A stretch of DNA of 64,000 bases. It comes from Symbiodinium natans (Eukaryota; Sar; Dinophyceae; Suessiales; Symbiodiniaceae). Shown piece after piece: positions 54,198 through 63,074 of this stretch. The notes under the pieces were generated by a model. It was given only the letters and a program-made list of their open reading frames with translations, did not search any database and was not told where the DNA came from. The position numbers were made by a program, and so were the translations under genes. Within the stretch, counting starts at the first letter, position 1; every line of letters starts with the position of its first letter. Location of the stretch: the NCBI GenBank assembly GCA_905221605.1, contig CAJNDS010002325.1:1-64000 (forward strand), given 5' to 3'.

Positions 54198-54306
54198 ACG
54201 AGGTAAGGATGGACACTGCAGCTGCAAATGGAACCGAACTCAAGTTCTCCAGCTGGGGCGGAACAAGGAAGGTGGCCCCGTAGCTCTCACAGCATCCCCA
54301 GCTCTA

Positions 54307-54363
54307 TTTAGGGTTTAGGGTTTAGGGTTTAGGGTTTAGGGTTTAGGGTTTCAGGTTTAGGGT
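54307..54363 (+). repeat. G-strand telomere-like array
   Basis: Eight units, the last TTCAGG, about 109 bases after the C-strand array. Confidence 0.96.
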
Positions 54364-54549
54364 AGGAACTTTGAACTCCTCGTTTCGGTCTGCGAAACCT
54401 TCAACAGTGCCAACTGTCACAAGGATGGGGCCCCTGATCGCTTTTGGACCTTCGCATAGTCGTCGCGTCTCAGATGTTTCCCACGAGGTCCCCACCCGAG
54501 GGTCACGACCCTTGCAACGTCCAAATTTCCTAACTGTCATCGCTTTTGG

Positions 54550-54780
54550 ACCGTGCCCTGTGGATTGTCTTCGTGTCACGTCTTCATGTCTTTGCATCGC
54601 TTCTTCGTGTCTTTTCCTCGCGTCTTCGTAGCGGGTCTTCGAATGCCTTTCCGTGTTCGTGCCGTGCTTTCGTGCCACACACACACACAGGTGTCTTCCT
54701 ATTATGGCCTGGCGTCGTGCCTGCGTGGCGTGCCTGCGTGGAGTGTCTTCGTGTAATATCCTCGTATCTTTAGCTTCCGT
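54550..54780. repeat. Degenerate TCTTCGTGTC-type tandem region
   Basis: TCTTCGTGTCACGTCTTCATG, GCTTCTTCGTGTCTTTTCC and similar words recur with ~21-bp spacing at the start. The minus strand reads as a heptad-like RHEEAMQRHEDVTRR peptide over part of a 113-codon frame (54343-54684). The repetition may be a worn minisatellite or the remnant of a repetitive coiled-coil-like gene. A short (CA)n lies at 54677-54690. Confidence 0.55.
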
Positions 54781-55020
54781 TCTCTTAATCTTAGTTGTTG
54801 TGCCGTGCTGTAGCTTGCTTGCATTCGGGTTCTAGAAGGTCGAGGAAGAAGTGACATGCGTCTTCATTCGGGTTCGTGGCTCTTATCGCAAGCGATTGAT
54901 CTGGAGCCCCGCACGCAACTGTCGATGGCAGCTGCCATATGATCCAGGATCTCAGACCTCAGTTTGCATGTCGTTTGGCGGATTCGGGGGTTTATTGTTT
55001 GAAGCTCAGAGGGTCTAGGC

Positions 55021-55216
55021 ATGGCGCTTGGAGATGACAATTATTTCCCGTAAGTGCCTTGCATGTTCTTCCACTCCTCTTGCGAGCCTTTTCAGCCTAC
55101 ATAAGATGACTGCAGCTTGGCATCTCGCTACTCGCAGAAAGGACCGTCCAAAGCGCTCTCCAAAGCTGACGGCGCAAGCACATCAAGATGTCGGAGGGAC
55201 GGGGGGGGTTCCCTAA
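55021..55216 (+). CDS. Two-exon candidate gene, 49 aa, with 46-nt intron
   Basis: Exon 1 (55021-55049) starts at an ATG and reads MALGDDNYF plus two bases of a Pro codon. It is followed by GTAAGTGCC, then a pyrimidine-rich tract and TTTTCAG ending at 55095. Exon 2 (55096-55216) restores the frame and adds a basic region (LHKMTAAWHLATRRKDRPKR) and a Gly-rich end before a TAA at a CCCTAAA remnant. Removing the intron joins compatible phases without a stop. Exon 1 can be extended upstream to a GCTCAG acceptor-like site, so the ATG may not be the true start. Function unknown. Confidence 0.33.
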
Positions 55217-55751
55217 AACCTAAACCTATTTGGAGTCTACAGGCAGTGGCACTTGCAGCTGAGCATCTGGATGCACAGGTCTTTGAACTTCAGCTGGACC
55301 CTGTAGCAGCCTCCGAAGCCGGGTATCGGCCCAGCACTCTTGGGAATTCTGGGCGGGAGTAGATTCAAGACCCGTATCCAGAAGCACAAAGGTGTATCTC
55401 GTCTTGCAGGAGCTCCCTACTGTGATAAGACGTGAACCTTCTGTTGCGCGGTTTTAGCAGGGTCCAGCAGACTTGAAGCCCGAAAACCCATAAGCTTGCA
55501 GACATCTGGATAGGACTTAGCGGCTCAGCCTGACGAAGTCTTTTGGAAGGGATGGGTGTGCTTTGGAAGCTCGTGGTCGCAGCGACGATACGCTCAGTCC
55601 CAAAAGGGCCCTGAGGCTCTTGGACGCCGAAAACCTCTACTCCTTCCGGATTCTTTTGAACATTGACAAGACTCAAGAAACCAACCGCGGCGACCAACAA
55701 AATCTTCAATTTTTAGGAACAGAATGTTCAACAGTGGCTGCCCAGAAGTAG

Positions 55752-55838
55752 GGTTTAGAGTTTAGGGTTTAGGGTTTAGGGTTTAGGGTTTAGGGTTTAG
55801 GGTTTAGGGTTTAGGGTTTAGGGTTTAGGGTTTAGGGG
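55752..55838 (+). repeat. G-strand telomere-like array
   Basis: About twelve units, the first TTTAGAG. GGCCCAGAAGTA-like sequence occurs on both sides of the array (GCTGCCCAGAAGTAGGG before, GGGCCCAGAAGTACCCC after). Confidence 0.97.
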
Positions 55839-55962
55839 GCCCAGAAGTACCCCCCACTACCTCTGAGCATCACCGCGTCGGCAGCCAAGGGGCTCCTTGA
55901 GTTGCCGACGCTGATGGTCAACACCTTGGGCGTTGCGAAACTCTGGCTACTATTCATGTTGT

Positions 55963-56045
55963 TGTTTAGGGTTTAGGGTTTAGGGTTTAGGGTTTAGGGT
56001 TTAGGGTTTAGGGTTTAGGGTTTAGGGTTTAGGGTTTAGGGGTTT
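55963..56045 (+). repeat. G-strand telomere-like array
   Basis: About eleven nearly perfect units. Confidence 0.97.
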
Positions 56046-56124
56046 AATATCTACTATTCATATTCTTGTTGAATATTACTAATAGTACTAATCTTACTCA
56101 TATTTCTAATATTACGAATATGTT
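56046..56124. repeat. AT-rich spacer between two heptamer arrays
   Basis: TTAATATCTACTATTCATATTC and ACTAATCTTACTCATATTTC words. Its composition resembles the tract at 1-425. It is bounded on both sides by G-strand arrays. Confidence 0.85.
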
Positions 56125-56145
56125 TAGGGTTTAGGGTTTAGGGTA
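56122..56145 (+). repeat. G-strand telomere-like array
   Basis: Three units. Confidence 0.93.
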
Positions 56146-56231
56146 CGTACACCAGGCCAGAAGTCGCCTCAGCCCCCTGAGCCTTGCATGCGCCAAACCC
56201 GACACCCGAGACTCAAAGCCTAGACCCTTAC

Positions 56232-56270
56232 ACGAGACCCTAAACCCTAAACCCTAAACCCAAAACCCCT
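56232..56270 (-). repeat. C-strand telomere-like array
   Basis: Five units with CCCAAAA. Confidence 0.93.
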
Positions 56271-56279
56271 AATTAATAA

Positions 56280-56669
56280 CATCGACAAACCCGCAGACAA
56301 GGCAACCTTAACTATCTAGGGCGACGAAGCCGGACGAGATTTGAGGATGTGTTTGTGCGGATGCAGCTGATGGGCACTGTCCCAGGTGCGCAGCATGAGG
56401 ATATCCTGGGATTGATTGAGCTGCAATCGCAAGCAACCTCATGGACTGCCCAGTCGCGAGGTCTACCGATCGAAACGATCTACCGTCCCTGCACGGCAGC
56501 CTCACAAAAGTTGGTCTGCATGCTGGTGGGGCCGGAGGACTGGATTGGTGCAGTCAAAGCCGAGAGAAGTCCGAAGGCCATTTGCGCCAAAGGCACCCGA
56601 GAATGTCAGCCGAGGAGGCGAAACCGGGAGTTCGGGGAGCTGCTGAAGGCCAAGGATTATGACTCATGA
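56280..56669 (+). CDS. Open frame, ~129 aa, candidate exon
   Basis: Open from just after a TAA to a TGA, with in-frame ATG at 56361. It reads RTRFEDVFVRMQLMGTVPGA, then HEDILGLIELQSQATSWTAQ, IYRPCTAASQKLVCMLVGPE and a C-terminal REFGELLKAKDYDS. The first two segments are strongly protein-like. A second frame just downstream (56670-56768; KPRFWFRKYIALKTKGVLRV) may be a further exon in another phase. Two other plus frames are also open over the middle. No family is assigned. Confidence 0.27.
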   Translation, partial: HRQTRRQGNLNYLGRRSRTRFEDVFVRMQLMGTVPGAQHEDILGLIELQSQATSWTAQSRGLPIETIYRPCTAASQKLVCMLVGPEDWIGAVKAERSPKAICAKGTRECQPRRRNREFGELLKAKDYDS

Positions 56670-57098
56670 CCCCGAGATGCTCCGCACAAGCCGAGATTTT
56701 GGTTCCGAAAGTATATAGCTCTGAAGACAAAGGGAGTACTCAGGGTGGTTGACGAACCCAACGAGTAGACTGAAGACCAAGATCCCCAGCGGGAGGACGA
56801 TGCTCAATCCGAGGTGGCAGTGAGGTGAAACATTAGCCTGTGTGAAGCATTGTGGGTTTTGTTGAATGCCAAATCAGTACAGCAATTACAACGTCACAGC
56901 ACGAGAAGTTCCTAGCAGAAGGCCGGGCCGGAGTATGCGAAAGACATCGATAAAAGGGGCGGGCAAGAAGGCAGTGCCCAGACGCAAGCCAAATCATGCA
57001 GCCGTTCGCTGTTCCATAGGGTGAAGGCAAGTCCTGTTCGAAGTGCCCGGTCGGCTTGTTGAACGTAGAGTCGGGTTGCCGCACAGATCTACTGATGC

Positions 57099-57137
57099 CC
57101 TAAACCCTAAACCCTAAACCGTAAACCCTAAACCCGA
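57099..57137 (-). repeat. C-strand telomere-like array
   Basis: Five units, one CCGTAAA. Confidence 0.93.
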
Positions 57138-57339
57138 CCACACCGAGTCCCGGGCTAGCTTGTCTGTCTGCCAGGAGCTGTCGGACATCGCTCGCACGTG
57201 CGGCGATGCTCCTTCTGAATCGGGGGTTGGGCCTACTTGTCGTAGGCTCGGATGAGTTTTGTTGAGGGTTGTGGAGCTTGGCGGTTCTAGTCGTCTGGAG
57301 CTCTGGCCTGTTGGCTCGGGGCCCAAGGATGCGGGTTGA

Positions 57340-57549
57340 GTGGGCTGGCAATCATCGGAAAGGAGTGTTGCCTGGGGGTTCGACACTCTCTCTGCACCTA
57401 CAGAAGTCTCACATTCAGAGTCTGTAGAGTCTTGGCATCGTGCGCCTCAAGCCCTCGACCTAAAATCCTGCTGCGCTTTGCAAGCTTCCCTTGGTCCATC
57501 CTCCTGGGCTCAGGATCGCCGCTGCTCCGCCCCCATGAAACCGCACTGA
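57340..57549 (+). CDS. Open frame, 69 aa, candidate exon
   Basis: Opens at GTG after a TGA and reads GWQSSERSVAWGFDTLSAPT, then EVSHSESVESWHRAPQALDL and a Cys-containing C-terminus ending at TGA. The Ser/Glu/His-rich composition is plausible for a coding exon preceding the frame at 57652. Another plus frame is also open throughout. Function unknown. Confidence 0.2.
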   Translation: MGWQSSERSVAWGFDTLSAPTEVSHSESVESWHRAPQALDLKSCCALQASLGPSSWAQDRRCSAPMKPH

Positions 57550-57651
57550 GAGCCGACAAAAGTAGCAGCAGCTGGTCGTGGCAAGGGCGCAGGGTGTTTT
57601 GAGGCTGTCGGACCGCTTCTCAGATGACCAGAGCAGCCCCCTACTCAGGTC

Positions 57652-57945
57652 ATGCACGGCACACCCTGCAAGAAGACGGACGGAAAACTTGCGCAAAAGG
57701 TTCCAGGGAAGTGCAGACTACGTCTCGCAACACATGGGACTGCAACCTTGCAGCCAACGAAACCACATCTTTGCTTGACGTCTGAATTACATGAACTGAA
57801 CCCTCTGAGACCTGATATCAAGGGCCACGCCAGCCTCCTGTGCCTGCTGTGGAACCGTGGAGATGTCGGCCTGCATGCGTCACGGGTTCAGGAATTATTG
57901 TGCCTCATAGGCTGTGCTAAAGTTGCTAAAGGATGTCGGAGATAG
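57652..57945 (+). CDS. ATG-initiated open frame, 97 aa, unknown
   Basis: The ATG follows CCCCCTACTCAG|GT, a good acceptor-like site, so this may be an exon with an in-frame Met and not a full gene. The product begins MHGTPCKKTDGKLAQKVPGK, has a central HELNPLRPDIKGHASLLCLL, then WNRGDVGLHASRVQELLCLI and ends GCAKVAKGCRR. Another plus frame is open over the first half. Its 3' end overlaps the end of the opposing minus-strand frame by 20 bases, giving a tail-to-tail arrangement. Confidence 0.33.
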   Translation: MHGTPCKKTDGKLAQKVPGKCRLRLATHGTATLQPTKPHLCLTSELHELNPLRPDIKGHASLLCLLWNRGDVGLHASRVQELLCLIGCAKVAKGCRR

Positions 57946-58477
57946 AGGAGCGCAGGTTGCGCCCAGGCAGCATGTCGTGATGCCAGGGGTTTCGGGTGCT
58001 GAAAACTAGGAGCTTGGAGGGTTCACCCTGGGTGGCTAAGACGGCTGAGAGCTTCGCATGTTGGAGTTCGGGGCCTTCCGAACAAGATCTGCCAAATGTC
58101 ATTCCCTCTCTCTGTCCTTCCCCCCTCTGTGTCTCTCTCCTGTGCTGCTGAGCACGAAGGAAGGGCAAGCCCCTCCCCCCCTCCCCCACCCCCTGCACAC
58201 GCCACGACACACCCACGTTCGCAGCTCGGTCCCTGTCTATCTCTGACCGGCAGAGTATCTCCAAGCATGTTTCCGACTGTTCAGCCCATCGTCTGGAAAC
58301 CTTGCTGATGAGCTCCGTCATGGATTCGCTCATGTCAGCATCGCCTGAGTGGACCAACTCCTGGAACGAATCGAACTTGGAAGTACGGGCTTGCAGTTCG
58401 CTGGGGCGCTCGCCTTTGACCTCATCCGAACTGACCGCCATGGTGGCTACAAGGACTTTTGAATGCACACTTCTCAT
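57926..58477 (-). CDS. Minus-strand open frame, 171-183 aa, best coding candidate
   Basis: This is the longest frame in the window not explained by a simple repeat. The first ATG is at 58477, but an in-frame ATG at 58441 lies in GCCACCATGG, a textbook eukaryotic initiation context, and gives 171 residues starting MAVSSDEVKGERPSELQART. The next part (FDSFQELVHSGDADMSESMT, then ELISKVSRRWAEQSETCLEI) is acidic and amphipathic, as for a helical domain. The middle, encoded by a G-rich tract, is Gly/Arg-rich and may be an intron (donor-like AAC|GTGGGT near 58214), with coding resuming after TTTGGCAG. The C-terminus ends SSISDIL. No domain family is recognised. Confidence 0.42.
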   Translation of the reverse strand: MRSVHSKVLVATMAVSSDEVKGERPSELQARTSKFDSFQELVHSGDADMSESMTELISKVSRRWAEQSETCLEILCRSEIDRDRAANVGVSWRVQGVGEGGRGLPFLRAQQHRRETQRGEGQREGMTFGRSCSEGPELQHAKLSAVLATQGEPSKLLVFSTRNPWHHDMLPGRNLRSSISDIL

Positions 58478-58759
58478 GAGCGACAGTCTCTTGCGACACT
58501 CTTAAGTGTAGAGATCACATGAGATCACTAGCTGCAAGGGTTCTGAGAAGCTTCAGGGCACTATTCGCATCTCCACTACTCCACTTGCCACATGCTTGGG
58601 CCTGGTCGATCGGACATGCTGAAAACCTGAGATTTCTTGTATCTTGTACAGCTACACTTCAGAATTGGACCAGTTGAGGTCCACAGTTCCACAACCATTT
58701 CGGAACTCGGTTGGCGTGTGCTTGCTCCGCTAGCTTACAGAGCTTTAGCGTTGTTATGC

Positions 58760-58894
58760 TTCTAAACCCTGAACCCTGAACCCTGAACCCTGAACCCTGA
58801 ACCCTAAACCCTAAACCCTAAACCCTAAACCCTAAACCCTAAACCCTAAACCCTAAACCCTAAACCCTAAACCCTAAACCCTAAACCCTAAACC
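58760..58894 (-). repeat. Long C-strand telomere-like array
   Basis: About nineteen units: five CCCTGAA, then fourteen canonical CCCTAAA. It lies upstream of the minus-strand gene candidate. Confidence 0.98.
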
Positions 58895-59008
58895 GAGCTG
58901 GGGTGGCTCCTTCTTCACCATCAGGGAACTGCCCCCCGGGTACAAAAGCACCACTGCTTGCCGACTTGTAGACGCCCCCAGGACTCTGAAGGAAAGCATC
59001 TGTAGCGG

Positions 59009-59135
59009 AGTATCTAGACCTGGGAGTAACCTAGGATTTAACAAGGTACCCTTTTTGGATTTAAGGGGGGTATAAGGGAACCCCAACCCTTAAAAAGAAA
59101 AAAAGGGCCTACTCCCGGTCCAAGGTATCTATACA
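59009..59135. mobile_element. Possible inverted-repeat element (single copy)
   Basis: GTATCTAGACCTGGGAGTA at left pairs with TACTCCCGGTCCAAGGTATC at right. The centre contains AAGGTACCC and GGGGGGTATAAGGGAACCCC and an A-rich stretch. The design is like families A and B, but the sequence is distinct. Confidence 0.5.
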
Positions 59136-59309
59136 ACATCATACATGTTCATTCTAGGCAGGTCGGCCACATGAGGCCCAACAGACGCCAAAGCTTCACC
59201 TCCTGCTCATGGCTCGAACAAGGACATTCCCCATGGTTCTAAGTCTCACCGAAACTCTGTACCTTCCATGGATAACCCCAAAGAACCCTCAGCGCCCCCA
59301 ATCTCAAAC

Positions 59310-59457
59310 CTCATTGAAAGCTCTGGGCGGCGGTGGGAACACCTCCTCTGCTGCCCGTGCCATGCGCTGGATGAGCTTTGCAGCTTCGTCACGCAGCTCC
59401 TGAAGATTGGGTCTGGACATTTTCAGGGGTCTGGGCCAGTTAGGCGCTCGCAAGACT
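59310..59457 (-). CDS. Minus-strand exon-like segment
   Basis: A segment bounded by TGCTTGCAG|AG on the 5' side and AATGAG|GTTTGAG on the 3' side encodes RPNLQELRDEAAKLIQRMAR followed by AAEEVFPPPPRAF. This is an amphipathic helix and a proline run. It is embedded in a 202-codon frame (59304-59912) whose upstream half is His/Pro-rich because of a G-rich tandem repeat on the other strand. Only the last ~50 codons look real. Function unknown. Confidence 0.3.
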
Positions 59458-59782
59458 CTGCAAGCAGACATCGTTCTCAAGGGATTCCATGTGATGGGAG
59501 GAGCAGACGTGGGCGACACCAATGTCTGCTTGCTGACAGTGCTTGCTGGCTTCTGTCCATGACACTCACCACCCTCCGCCCCCTCCCCACCGCCCCACGC
59601 GGATGCTCCCTTCCTTTTCCTTTTCGGTGACCCTTGCCAGCATTCGTTGGCCTTGGAACCGACGTTGAAGACCATGAAGCAAATTCTTCGTTGTATACAC
59701 CCAGAACACTTTGGCATAATCAGCTTCAAGAAAGCCTTGTTGCGGATGCTACGGAGAGGGACATGGGATGCGAGACGTGGTG

Positions 59783-59866
59783 AGGGTGGGGGGTGGGGAT
59801 GGGGGAGGGGTTGGGGAGGAGGGTGGTGGGTTGGGGGAGGAGGGTGGTGGGTTGGGGTGAGGAGTG
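59783..59866 (+). repeat. G-rich 21-bp tandem repeat
   Basis: Units of GGGTTGGGGGAGGAGGGTGGT occur about three times with small changes after a GGGTGGGGGGTGGGG leader. The strand asymmetry is extreme and quadruplex formation is likely. It creates false His/Pro-rich and Gly/Trp-rich frames. Confidence 0.93.
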
Positions 59867-60762
59867 AGGCGGCGGCGCCATTTGCATCATGCATGGCGCA
59901 GACGGAGTACAATTTTCGATGCGGTCAGTTCTGCACTTCACCGAGGAGCACGCGTGTTCTAGTGTGGCTTTCAAGGGGCACGAGTAACTCACGAATCCTA
60001 ACCAGGTCGCCATTTATCTCAGGGCCCCGAACCCAGTGATCTTTCCGTCAGCCAAATCAAACCACCACCTGGCCTTAGCAGCCTCCTCACGGTGAACCGC
60101 CGACTGGTTGAGGCGAACGGCCTCCTGCTGGCGCACGACCTGAACCAAGGCCAACAATGGTTAAACGGCCTCAGGTTTGCGATTTCAGTAGTGTTCGTTT
60201 ACATTTTTGGGAATGAGCTTTGCAGCCCCTTCAAGTACATGTAGAGAAGTTTAGTTCATGCAAGCACATTTTGAGTCTTGGTGGATGGGGGGGGGGGTCT
60301 GCTGGGTGTTCATCGAAGTGCTTTTGAATTGCAGAAGACACTTCTCCATCACTCACAACACAACATAATCCCAAGCCACAGCACAAACAGAGGAGGCGCT
60401 GCTTCCAAGATTTTTTGCACGGGTGTCCCTTCTTCGCTGTGGCACATTTACTGCGTGCTGAGCTCTGCGCAGAGACTGAATGCTTTAACCACTTGCTGGA
60501 CTAAGGTGCAAAGACTGCGCAGTAATCACCACTGTCAGTAGCGTGTTTGATGGGCCGCTACGCCCTCGCCAGGCTCTGAGGGGTTTAAAAACACACCTCG
60601 TCACCTCTCCACAGTCCGGGCTACGGCCGGTGGAAACAAGGCCAAGCGCTGTCAGGCGAGCAACAAACACAGCATTAAGCACATCTTGCGTAATCTTCAC
60701 TTCCGCCTGCAAGAGACGAGTCCTCCTCAACATGTTGCCAAGACGCAAAGCAATGCCAAGTA

Positions 60763-61104
60763 ACCCTAACCCCTAAACCCCTAAACCCCTAAACCCCTAA
60801 ACCCCTAAACCCCTAAACCCCTAAACCCCTAAACCCCTAAACCCCTAAACCCCTAAACCTCTAAAACCTCTAAAACCCTAAAACCCTAAAACCCTAAGAC
60901 CCTAAAACCCTAAAAACCTAAAAGCCTAAAAGCCTAAAAGCCTAAAAGCCTAAAACCCTAAAACCCCAAAACCCCAAAACCCTAAAACCCTAAAAACCCT
61001 AAAACCCTAAAACCCTAAAAACCCTAAAACCCTAAAAACCCTAAAACCCTAAAACCCTAAAACCCCAAAAACCCTAAAACCCTAAAACCCTAAAACCCCA
61101 AACC
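60763..61104 (-). repeat. Very long compound C-strand array with octamer units
   Basis: About 42 units in blocks: twelve CCCCTAAA, then CCTCTAAA, CCCTAAAA octamers, a CCTAAAAG block, CCCCAAAA, and mixed CCCTAAAA and CCCTAAAAA. It is the longest array in the window and dominated by 8-9 bp units. Confidence 0.98.
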
Positions 61105-61188
61105 TCACAGGCCCGGAACAGCAGGGAGCCGGGCATCCCTCAAGGCCCTCAGCCCTTGGCCCCGTGACTTCCACAACCCAGTGCAGTG

Positions 61189-61449
61189 ATGCCCAGGGGC
61201 ACTCTTCTTAAGTGCCAGCTGGTCTGCAAAGTTTTGGGAGCATGGCTGGAACTTGCTTCAGGATCTGCTTTCCCAGGTGTGGAGAAGCCAGACTTTTTTA
61301 AGAATCGTCAAGAAGAGCAAAAGTGCTCGGTAAGATACTGGGTAGCGGGTAGTCTACAAAATCTGCTTCACTCTCAGCCATGCGATGAGGATCTGCATAT
61401 ATCGCCCTTCTTCGTCTTACTACACGTTTTTGATCTCCCAGTCGTTTAG
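61189..61449 (+). CDS. ATG-initiated open frame, 86 aa; probable exon 61277-61329
   Basis: The frame starts MPRGTLLKCQLVCKVLGAWL and ends FDLPVV at a TAG. Inside it, GCTTTCCCAG|G (acceptor, 61276) and TGCTCG|GTAAGA (donor, 61330) delimit a 53-nt exon encoding VEKPDFFKNRQEEQKCS, strongly polar and protein-like. Either the whole frame is a small gene or only the central piece is exonic. It ends in a phase compatible with the segment at 62352. Confidence 0.3.
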   Translation: MPRGTLLKCQLVCKVLGAWLELASGSAFPGVEKPDFFKNRQEEQKCSVRYWVAGSLQNLLHSQPCDEDLHISPFFVLLHVFDLPVV

Positions 61450-61870
61450 TTGGATCGGGATTGTTCAATCAGATCACCACTCCTCGTCAGAACAAGCAGG
61501 CAACGGCATCAGAAAATTCCACCTTGTCCTGTGAAGCCTTTCCTGTTGCAGCTTTGATACTCGCACAATTCGCAGCCTAGTGCTCCCATTCTCATGACAG
61601 CTGCTTTGCAGCGAAGACAGAGCCAAAACTCAATATGTGCACCATAGCTCGGACCAAATTTACTACTGCCTTCTTGCGTCCTCTCTCTTTGTGTAGAAAC
61701 CTGCTCGGGAGTAGCTCTACTGTACTGGGGCTTCCCTCCAGATCCCAGTCACCTCACCGTTCTGCCGATTTGGTCTGGGAGCGTGCGCAAGGTTCGCGCA
61801 TGCTTTTGAAAGCAGGGCGTCGACGGCTGAGGACATGTTTCTGAAGCCCCTGGCTCTATAGGACTCTGGT

Positions 61871-62101
61871 ATGAGGGTGGCAAGCGGGTGCAGTCAAATC
61901 CCGGTCTCTTCGAGGCCAGATGAAGTCGACTTTTTGCAGTGGGAAACAACAAAGGCACGGTGGGGGCAAGCAAAGCGCAGAAAGCTCTTCTTCCTCACAT
62001 GCCAAGATAAACCAGACCTTCAGTCCCCAAGGTCTCTCCATGCCTCTGCTGCGACAATATGCTGCTACTGCTCTTCAGTAGGTCGGCGTCACCGCACCTG
62101 A
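61871..62101 (+). CDS. ATG-initiated open frame, 76 aa, unknown
   Basis: Reads MRVASGCSQIPVSSRPDEVD, then FLQWETTKARWGQAKRRKLF and a Ser/Cys-rich end. A TTTTTGCAG acceptor-like site falls just before the codons for WETTKARWGQ (about 61939). It lies between two other exon-like segments on the same strand and could be an intermediate exon. A minus-strand frame overlaps it. Confidence 0.18.
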   Translation: MRVASGCSQIPVSSRPDEVDFLQWETTKARWGQAKRRKLFFLTCQDKPDLQSPRSLHASAATICCYCSSVGRRHRT

Positions 62102-62351
62102 GATCCACTCTCAGCGACTCAAAGTCTCTTTCCACAAGTCTCCGTCCCCCAACCACTCAGAGGAGAAGCTCGGGGAGTTGTGCGCCTCTTAGTCCCCCCA
62201 ACGCTGCCGCATTCTTGCTTGGGCACGGCGCCGCTGCCATCCGCTGCTGACTTACCTGCAGCTTCTACTCACAGGGTGGTGCCCGGCAGTGTTGCGTTCA
62301 AGCCTCTTTCATCTTGTTCCGGGCTCTTGTCTTGGGGCTGTGGGTTTCAAG

Positions 62352-62475
62352 GATGTCGAGGGCATGGGCATTCGCGATCATATCGCCAGTCCCCTACAGA
62401 AGGCAAGCATGGGCTCCAGAAATCCGAGCAACCCAACCCCCCCGCCAAAAAAAAAAAAGGAGATCAACAAGCGCG
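62352..62475 (+). CDS. Exon-like segment with strong donor, 41 aa
   Basis: Bounded by GGGTTTCAAG (acceptor-like, ending at 62351) and AAGCGCG|GTAAGCC (donor at 62476). It encodes DVEGMGIRDHIASPLQKASM followed by GSRNPSNPTPPPKKKKEINK, a folded-looking part and then a Pro/Lys-rich linker. Reading through the donor leads straight into a CCCTAAA array and a stop, which favours real splicing. Function unknown; a basic tail could suit nuclear targeting, but this is inference. Confidence 0.3.
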
Positions 62476-62502
62476 GTAAGCCGAGCAACGAAGACTCCCC
62501 TA

Positions 62503-62546
62503 ACCCTAAACCCTAAACCCTAAGCCCTAAGCCCTAAACCCTAAAC
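62503..62546 (-). repeat. C-strand telomere-like array
   Basis: Six units with CCCTAAG. It lies 27 bases after the donor of the preceding exon candidate, so it would sit inside the intron. Confidence 0.95.
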
Positions 62547-62679
62547 CTTCATAGGCCGGGCCTGATGGCACCTTCGCTCAACGGCCGGAATGCCGAAACG
62601 TGGCCAAAGTCGGCGGCGGAGACAGGCCCTTAGCAGTCACAGGTCTCCAAAAGCCTTCAAATCCCTACAGGCCCTCATA

Positions 62680-62736
62680 TAACCCTAAACCCTAAACCCC
62701 AAACCCTTTAAACCCTAAACCCTAAACCCTAAACCT
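62680..62736 (-). repeat. C-strand telomere-like array
   Basis: Eight units with CCCCAAA and CCCTTTAAA. Confidence 0.95.
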
Positions 62737-62920
62737 ATATTCCTTGTATTCCGAAGTCGTCATTGCAGGATGTTTGGGAGTTTTGCTGTGAGCGTGGGTG
62801 CCAATGTATCCTTCCCCAAGTGCTGGTCTACCTCCATGGACTATCTCGCCGCAGCGTTTGATGGAAACTGCCCCTTGTCTTTGAAATGACTGGCAAGCCT
62901 TGCGCGCATACAAGGATACG

Positions 62921-63074
62921 ATACCCTAAACCCTCAACCCTAAACCCTCAACCCTAAACCCGAAACCCTCAACCCTCAACCCTAAACCCTCAACCCTCAA
63001 CCCTCAACCCTAAACCCTCAACCCTCAACCCTAAACCCTAAACCCTCAACCCTAAACCCTCAACCCTAAACCGC
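62921..63074 (-). repeat. C-strand array dominated by CCCTCAA
   Basis: About 22 units mixing CCCTCAA and CCCTAAA in an irregular alternation. The A-to-C variant is enriched here. Confidence 0.97.

Noticed and set aside
59470-59912. His/Pro-rich N-terminal half of the 202-codon minus-strand frame
   Set aside because: It derives from the G-rich 21-bp tandem repeat on the plus strand. Only the segment at 59310-59457 was kept as exon-like.
60763-61104. True chromosome end or telomere
   Set aside because: Unique sequence continues on both sides, the units are mixed octamers, and oppositely oriented arrays follow.
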